Source: an uncultured Verrucomicrobiota bacterium (GTDB lineage: Bacteria; Verrucomicrobiota; Kiritimatiellia; RFP12; UBA1067). Taken from it: DNA of 8,424 nt. Positions 8,161 to 8,424 of this stretch are shown here, in pieces; the first letter of the stretch is position 1; each line of letters begins with the position of its first letter. The notes under the pieces are model-generated. The model ran no database searches. It saw nothing but the letters and a program-made list of their open reading frames with translations, and was not told the origin of the DNA. The translations under genes and the position numbers were made by a program. The DNA is taken from assembly GCA_945947925.1 (NCBI GenBank), contig CAMEZU010000066.1, forward strand, positions 1-8,424. Reading direction: 5' to 3'.

Positions 8161-8424
8161 ATGAAGCCGTGCCGCGCAATCGCACGGCTCATCGCCATCG
8201 TGGCCAACTGGTGGAACATCTACTGACGGCTGGCGGACGGAGAGAGGCACCTGGAACCGACGACATCTCGTCCAATGTACATGGGCGTCGTAGGACGGCT
8301 CGTCATCAGCGGACGGAAACGACTCCTGCGCCTCACGTCCACGCATCTCAAGGCGAGGAAGATACGGTCTTCGCTCATGCGCATCGGCGAGTTCATGAAA
8401 CGAATTTCCGCAATTGCGGAGCAG
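8161..8424 (+). pseudogene. Decayed transposase C-terminus with in-frame TGA, cut by the window end
   Basis: One reading frame spans 88 codons from the ATG at 8161 to the window end, broken by a single TGA at 8224-8226. Before it reads LIAIVANWWNIY; after it RLADGERHLEPTTSRP, then GRLVISGRKRLLRLTSTH and ISAIAEQ. I recognise the pattern NWW-x(2)-[FY]-x-RLA...H-x-E...TSRP...GR...G...L-x(2)-TSTH...AEQ from C-termini of DDE transposases (IS1380-like/DDE_Tnp_1 group; exact family from memory and uncertain). Similarity continues smoothly across the TGA, so a nonsense mutation in a once-longer gene is the simplest reading. The catalytic DDE core should lie upstream of the motif, but only 74 bases separate it from the EF-G gene, so the 5' part is missing. 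AGAGGGG at 8151-8157 precedes the ATG, but a 21-residue product is improbable. No terminal inverted repeat or target duplication is visible. Bases 8087-8160 show no gene or convincing terminator hairpin. Confidence 0.6.

Noticed and set aside
8224..8226. TGA as a sense codon (recoded tryptophan, glycine or selenocysteine)
   Set aside because: The purH-type gene, exbD, the TPR gene, the VWA gene and the EF-G gene all end properly at TGA at the family's expected C-terminus, so TGA is a stop here. A nonsense mutation in a dead transposase is simpler.
8149..8346. 65-residue frame on the - strand in the 3' region
   Set aside because: It is antisense to the transposase-like frame and shows no recognisable domain.
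8407..8420. Perfect 14-base palindrome TCCGCAATTGCGGA, a possible operator or insertion end
   Set aside because: It lies inside the transposase-like frame and encodes part of ISAIAEQ. One palindrome of this length is about as expected by chance in 8 kb, and no second copy was noticed.

Overview
The window reads as a high-GC chromosomal segment of a Gram-negative (diderm) bacterium. Gene content suggests the PVC superphylum, possibly a Kiritimatiellae/Lentisphaerae-type lineage. The reasons are an inner-membrane ExbB/ExbD motor, an AICAR transformylase that lacks the usual fused IMP cyclohydrolase domain, and an elongation factor G that looks like the specialised spdEFG2/mitochondrial EF-G2 group. 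The taxonomic guess is inference from gene content only. All five intact downstream or upstream genes lie on the + strand, and the coding DNA has strong G/C bias at third codon positions, which produces many long spurious antisense frames.

Layout: (1) 1-47 is an AT-rich leader with an excellent extended -10 promoter. (2) 48-1346 is a stand-alone AICAR formyltransferase (purine synthesis, purH C-terminal domain only). (3) 1403-5982 is a tight four-gene operon, exbB - exbD - TPR protein - VWA protein, joined by overlaps of 17, 4 and 4 bases. (4) 6014-8086 is an EF-G paralogue. (5) 8161-8424 is a decayed transposase C-terminus interrupted by an in-frame TGA, running off the window end.

The most interesting unit is the four-gene operon. 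ExbB and ExbD form a proton-driven inner-membrane motor that normally energises TonB. Here the gene in the TonB position encodes a protein with a TonB-like N-terminal membrane helix (including the S-x-x-x-H pattern) and a proline-rich periplasmic linker. It ends in a von Willebrand factor A domain with a complete MIDAS metal site plus an inter-alpha-trypsin-inhibitor-like tail, instead of a TonB C-terminal domain. The TPR protein between them is probably a periplasmic partner. I infer a proton-motive-force-coupled VWA system, whose target is unknown.

The flanking genes are housekeeping genes (purine synthesis and translation) with no evident functional link to the operon. The 74 bases between the EF-G gene and the transposase remnant show no clear terminator or gene.
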